Shown here: positions 14,349 through 17,168 of the stretch, in pieces
Layout of the letters: each line of letters begins with the position of its first letter
Position numbering within the stretch: position 1 is the first letter of the stretch
Origin: Anaerolineales bacterium UBA4826
GTDB lineage: Bacteria; Chloroflexota; Anaerolineae; UBA4142
NCBI GenBank assembly: GCA_002400365.1
Contig: DHFK01000105.1
Coordinates: 1 to 17,168, forward strand
Direction: 5' to 3'
Length of the DNA: 17,168 nucleotides
Program-made: the position numbers and the translations under genes
The notes under the pieces: generated by a model
Seen by the model: the letters and a program-made list of their open reading frames with translations, nothing else
What the model was told of the DNA's origin: nothing
The model's database searches: none

Positions 14349-15134
14349 CTACGGAACGAATCCTTCCTCCATCGCTTGGCGAGCAGAAGGATCGGCAAAG
14401 AATTTCAAATAGAACAACACGAGCGCCTCTTCGCGCGCGGTCAAAATCCCGTTATACCCCGGCATTGCGGTGTTGGGTTTTCCCACCGCGATGACCCGAA
14501 ACAGATACGCGTCGTCGCGTTTTTGCACCCACGCGGCGTCGGTCAGATCGCGCGGCTCGGGTTGGAGGAGATGTCCGGCTGATCCTGCGCCGTTGCCCTC
14601 GCGCCCGTGACACCCCTCGCAGTACGTGCGATAGAGCGCGCGTCCGGCGAGGTACGCTTCGCGCGTCGCCGCGACGGGAGGCGGCGCGCCCGGATCGGCG
14701 GGCGTTGCCGCGCGCGCCGGCACGTTCGCTTTTTGGATGAACGCGACGAGGGCGTGCAAATCCTCCGCCGGCAGGTACGCGTACGATGGCATCGGGCAAC
14801 CCGCCACCGTCGCGCCCGGCTCGACCAGGTGCGCGAACAACCAGTCGTTCGTGCGCGCGCCGGCGATCTGATTCAAGTCGGGACCATTGCGCGTCCACTG
14901 CCACGCCAGCCGTTCGACGTAGCCGAGCGAAAAAGTGACGCGCGGCGGCGCGATGGGAGCATCGCGGACCGAATGGCAGAAAAAGCAGCCTGCGCGGTGA
15001 AAGATCTCTCCGCCGCGCTGTTCCAGGGTCGCGAACGCGGGCGGCTGGGCATTGGCAACCCACGCGCCGAGCGCAAAGGTGACGAAGAACGCGACGACGA
15101 GAGTTTCCGCGCGCAAGCGCAATCGCCCAGTCAC
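14349..15134 (-). CDS. Membrane-anchored diheme cytochrome c
   Basis: A 261-residue protein with an N-terminal hydrophobic segment (about 11-29) after RLRLR, serving as export signal or anchor. Two c-type heme motifs are present: CFFCH at 50-54 with a likely axial Met115 (CPMPSY), and CEGCH at 172-176 with Met224 (NTAMPGY). The first half (NGPDLNQIAGARTNDWLFAHLVEP) resembles CcoO/FixO of cbb3 oxidases; the second is a class-I domain. The GTG start at 15134 overlaps the Fe-S gene stop by 4 bp (GTGA) and places the signal helix correctly; the frame extends upstream but only antiparallel to coding sequence of the neighbour. It probably sits on the outer face of the membrane and takes or gives electrons for the cytochrome b/HdrD-like pair. 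Confidence 0.9.
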   Translation of the reverse strand: MTGRLRLRAETLVVAFFVTFALGAWVANAQPPAFATLEQRGGEIFHRAGCFFCHSVRDAPIAPPRVTFSLGYVERLAWQWTRNGPDLNQIAGARTNDWLFAHLVEPGATVAGCPMPSYAYLPAEDLHALVAFIQKANVPARAATPADPGAPPPVAATREAYLAGRALYRTYCEGCHGREGNGAGSAGHLLQPEPRDLTDAAWVQKRDDAYLFRVIAVGKPNTAMPGYNGILTAREEALVLFYLKFFADPSARQAMEEGFVP

Positions 15135-16342
15135 AACAACCCCGTGACGAGTTGCATCAAGTCCATCACTTGAACCTTGCCGTCCCAGCCCTGCTGCGCG
15201 AGATGCAAGCGCTCGTAGCACGCCGGGCAATCAATCGCCAAAATCTCCGCGCCGACGCTTTCCGCCTCGCGCATCAAGTTGCGCGCCATCTCTATCGAAA
15301 CTTCCGGCAGCGCGCGCCGGATGCCGCCGCCTGCGCCGCAGCAACGCGACAACTCGCGGCTGTGCGGCAACTCGACGAGGCGCGCGCCCTGAATTTGCGC
15401 GAGCACCGCGCGCGGCTCTTCGATTACGCGCGTGCCGCGACTCAGATAGCATGGATCGTGATAAGCGATCGTCGCGGCGAGCGGCTTGGTCAACACCAGT
15501 TTTCCGGCTTGGACGTAGGGCTTGACCAATTGAGTGATGTGGATGATGTCAAAGGGCAGCGGCGCGCCGTAGAAATACGCCCAGTGATTTTGCAGCATAA
15601 ACATACAGCACGGACAGGAAACGGCGAGGTGTTTGATGCCGCGCGCGGCAAAACCGTCCACGTTGTGACGAATCAACTCTTGCATCAACGCCAACTCGCC
15701 GACGATAAAGAGCGGAAAGCCGCAGCACCACTCGTCGCCAAAGAGCGTGAATTCGATGCCGAGCGCGCTCATCACGCGTAGCGCGCCGGCGACCATCGGC
15801 TGCGCGGTGTACGCGCCGCTGCACCCGGTAAAATAGCCGATCGCGGCGCGGTCTGCCACGGTCACTTGAGGCGGTATCCACGCAAAGCGTTCCGCATGTG
15901 GCTTGTCGTATGGATTGTGTTTTTCCGCGACGATGCGCGCCATGTCGCGCTGCGCGCCGAAGGGACCGACGCCCAACTCGACCATTTTCGCGCGCAGCGC
16001 GGGCCACAGGCGCTGGGTGTTGATGCCGACCGGACACACCTCGCCGCAGCGACCGCACGTCGTGCAGGTGTAGAGGGCTTGCGTCAGTTTCTCCAAGATC
16101 GCCGGCGCGACTTCCGGTCGCCCAAAGATCTTCGCGCGCAGCCCCTCTTGCGCACGCACCAGTTCGCCATAGACGCGAATTTTCTCCGGCGTTGTCAGCG
16201 TCTCGTCGCCGGTCACGTCGAGCACGGGACACCACTGCAAACACTCCATACAGCGCGTGCACGCGTCGAGACTGATGAGTTGCAGGCGGGTTAGGTTGTT
16301 GGTGAAGGAGATCGGCTTATTGGTGATTGGCAATTGGCTCAT
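15131..16342 (-). CDS. HdrD/DsrK-like iron-sulfur oxidoreductase (two 4Fe-4S, two CCG domains)
   Basis: A 403-residue cytoplasmic protein. The N-terminal clusters are bound by Cys28/31/34/38 and Cys93/96/99/103. Two CCG domains follow: Cys174, CCG at 206-208 and CPCC at 243-246; then Cys298, CCG at 334-336 and CPAC at 372-375. Such domains bind the noncubane 4Fe-4S centres of heterodisulfide reductase HdrD/HdrB and DsrK-type subunits, which act on thiol/disulfide substrates. The ATG at 16342 overlaps the stop of the cytochrome b gene by 4 bp (ATGA) with no separate ribosome site, so it is translationally coupled. The substrate cannot be read from sequence; glycolate oxidase-type GlcF and LutA are less likely because a NarI-like partner sits next to it. 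Confidence 0.9.
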   Translation of the reverse strand: MSQLPITNKPISFTNNLTRLQLISLDACTRCMECLQWCPVLDVTGDETLTTPEKIRVYGELVRAQEGLRAKIFGRPEVAPAILEKLTQALYTCTTCGRCGEVCPVGINTQRLWPALRAKMVELGVGPFGAQRDMARIVAEKHNPYDKPHAERFAWIPPQVTVADRAAIGYFTGCSGAYTAQPMVAGALRVMSALGIEFTLFGDEWCCGFPLFIVGELALMQELIRHNVDGFAARGIKHLAVSCPCCMFMLQNHWAYFYGAPLPFDIIHITQLVKPYVQAGKLVLTKPLAATIAYHDPCYLSRGTRVIEEPRAVLAQIQGARLVELPHSRELSRCCGAGGGIRRALPEVSIEMARNLMREAESVGAEILAIDCPACYERLHLAQQGWDGKVQVMDLMQLVTGLL

Positions 16343-16354
16343 TGGCTCATTGAC
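16318..16354. repeat. Short-period (about 8 bp) repeat at the cytochrome b/Fe-S gene junction
   Basis: Read on the minus strand, units of AATGAGCC recur with period 8, then slightly shorter decayed units (AATTGCC, AATCACC, AATAAGCC). The repeat covers the last codons of the cytochrome b gene (MSQ) and the first codons of the Fe-S gene (MSQLPITNKP), so both termini are made of repeat. Confidence 0.75.
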
Positions 16355-17121
16355 CTGGCGGCAAACGTCGTGATCTGCGCTGCGAAAATGTGAAAGAGGC
16401 GCGAGAAAGGCACGTACGCGATCAGCGCAAATGCCGCGCCCGCGTGGAGCAGGTAAAGCCAGGGATAGGACGCGACGAGCGCGGCGCGGTCACCCACGAG
16501 CGCCAGCAACAACGCGCCAGTCCCCGCGCCGACAGGATACCACAACGCCAACTCCAGTCCAGTTCCGGCGAGTCGCACACCCTCCATCAAGAACCCCAGC
16601 GCGACGACCACGGTGAACAGGATCAACAAGAAGCCATCGCCGGGCGCGCTGACCCAGCGCGCCGGGTGAAACCAGTACCGCCGCGCGAGCGCGACCGCGA
16701 GACCGGCGAGCAGCCAGCCGCCTCCCACGTCCATCACAAACGCAACCGCGCGCGCGGCGTCGTAACTGAGGAACGCGACCGGCGAAACGTAGAGCAAGGC
16801 GGAAAGGAGCACACCGGCGAACAGGATCAGCGATCCCCACACAATGCCGATCAACATCGCGCCGCGCACGCGGCTGCGCGCGAATGTCCGCGGCGCAAGC
16901 AAACAGTCGCGCGAAAACAACTTGACCACGCTCAGTTTCAAGAGTTCGCGCAGCCGCGCCCCGGCGAGCGCGTCGTTCGCGCGGTCCCTGCCCTGCGTCC
17001 ACAACCACACGCGGTCGAATGTCCCGAGCGCAAAGAGCGCGAGCGCGAGCGCCGCCATGCCGTAAAAAAATGGGCGAAACGATGCCGGCACAAGCGGGAG
17101 GCTTTGGAAAATTTGATGCAT
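16339..17121 (-). CDS. NarI/DsrM/HdrE-like cytochrome b membrane subunit
   Basis: A 260-residue protein with about five or six membrane segments (about 18-40, 88-112, 128-148, 165-185, 196-212 and 222-242). The C-terminal part (LLHAGAAFALIAYVPFSRLFHIFAAQ) is characteristic of the NarI-like fold: His226 and His244 are 18 residues apart, as for the heme ligands in NarI. These subunits bind heme b and exchange electrons with quinone while passing them to a cytoplasmic HdrD-like partner, encoded here directly downstream with a 4-bp overlap. In the second segment the position where relatives usually have His is Leu90, so one heme may be missing. The ATG at 17121 is the first start after an in-frame stop 12 nt upstream; no strong ribosome site is visible. 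Confidence 0.85.
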   Translation of the reverse strand: MHQIFQSLPLVPASFRPFFYGMAALALALFALGTFDRVWLWTQGRDRANDALAGARLRELLKLSVVKLFSRDCLLAPRTFARSRVRGAMLIGIVWGSLILFAGVLLSALLYVSPVAFLSYDAARAVAFVMDVGGGWLLAGLAVALARRYWFHPARWVSAPGDGFLLILFTVVVALGFLMEGVRLAGTGLELALWYPVGAGTGALLLALVGDRAALVASYPWLYLLHAGAAFALIAYVPFSRLFHIFAAQITTFAARSMSQ

Positions 17122-17131
17122 GGTAATTCGT

Positions 17132-17168
17132 CAATGAGCCAATGAACCAATGTGCCAATGTGCCAACG
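17132..17168. repeat. Period-8 tandem repeat upstream of the cytochrome b gene
   Basis: On the plus strand four units (CAATGAGC, CAATGAAC, CAATGTGC, CAATGTGC) run with exact 8-bp spacing to the end of the window. It is the same word as the repeat at 16318-16354 but in opposite orientation, so the two bracket the cytochrome b gene. It fills the place where the gene's leader and ribosome site would be. Confidence 0.8.

Noticed and set aside
15135..15230. N-terminal extension of the cytochrome c frame
   Set aside because: It would overlap the Fe-S gene by 100 bp and put 32 non-signal residues ahead of the export helix; the GTG at 15134 gives a normal signal and a 4-bp overlap.
16390..17145. A 251-codon plus-strand frame opposite the cytochrome b gene
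   Set aside because: Composed mostly of Arg, Glu, Gln and His with no structure-like pattern; mirror of a membrane-protein gene.
17132..17168. CRISPR array
   Set aside because: The unit is 8 bp with no spacers; it is a simple tandem repeat.

Overview
The window is GC-rich and gene-dense, carries no rRNA or tRNA, and most of it is transcribed from the minus strand. The gene content suggests a Chloroflexota (Anaerolineae-like) bacterium, probably from a metagenome. The reasons are a multi-GAF/HD-GYP receptor, an LLM-type (often F420-linked) oxidoreductase, an archaeal-style split glutamate synthase, and intergenic gaps filled with short palindromic or short-period repeats. This assignment is an inference from gene style; no marker gene is present.

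Layout. (1) 2-2104 (+): the 3' part of a PAS/GAF/GAF/HD-GYP receptor, truncated by the window edge, ending at a hairpin. (2) 3803-2159 (-): a membrane-protein cluster of a TauE/SafE-type permease, a small unrecognised membrane protein and a DUF1634 protein. (3) 3804-4106: a gap holding two tandem hairpins. (4) 9364-4107 (-): a three-gene glutamate synthase operon, namely a class-II glutamine amidotransferase, a double-ferredoxin/FMN synthase domain, and a GXGXG domain fused to a GltD-like flavoprotein with extra Fe-S clusters. It sits behind a leader of about 250 nt with a recognisable promoter, an intrinsic terminator before the first gene and a possible antiterminator. (5) 9833-10635 (+): a ribbon-helix-helix protein and a DUF2442 protein, toxin-antitoxin-like, with a PIN-like stub in front. 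(6) 10737-11648 (+): an LLM-class oxidoreductase, convergent with the next block across a strong bidirectional terminator. (7) 17121-11729 (-): a tightly packed run of six genes comprising a NarI/DsrM-like cytochrome b subunit, an HdrD/DsrK-like Fe-S protein, a diheme cytochrome c, a divergent PduO-type cobalamin adenosyltransferase, an alpha/alpha-toroid (prenyltransferase/squalene-cyclase repeat) protein and 3-isopropylmalate dehydrogenase (leuB).

How the genes work together. The glutamate synthase genes split the usual large subunit into separate polypeptides and join its last domain to the small subunit, so ammonia, electrons and 2-oxoglutarate chemistry would be handled by a three-protein complex. 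The cytochrome b, HdrD-like and cytochrome c genes overlap by 4 bp at each junction and look like one membrane electron-transfer unit. It could link a cytoplasmic thiol/disulfide or Fe-S redox reaction, the quinone pool and an exported c-type cytochrome. The genes further down the same run (adenosyltransferase, toroid protein, leuB) overlap or abut but have no obvious shared pathway.

The most notable non-gene signals are the leader/attenuator ahead of the glutamate synthase operon, a palindromic repeat read in frame inside the FMN-synthase gene, and period-8 repeats in opposite orientation at both ends of the cytochrome b gene.
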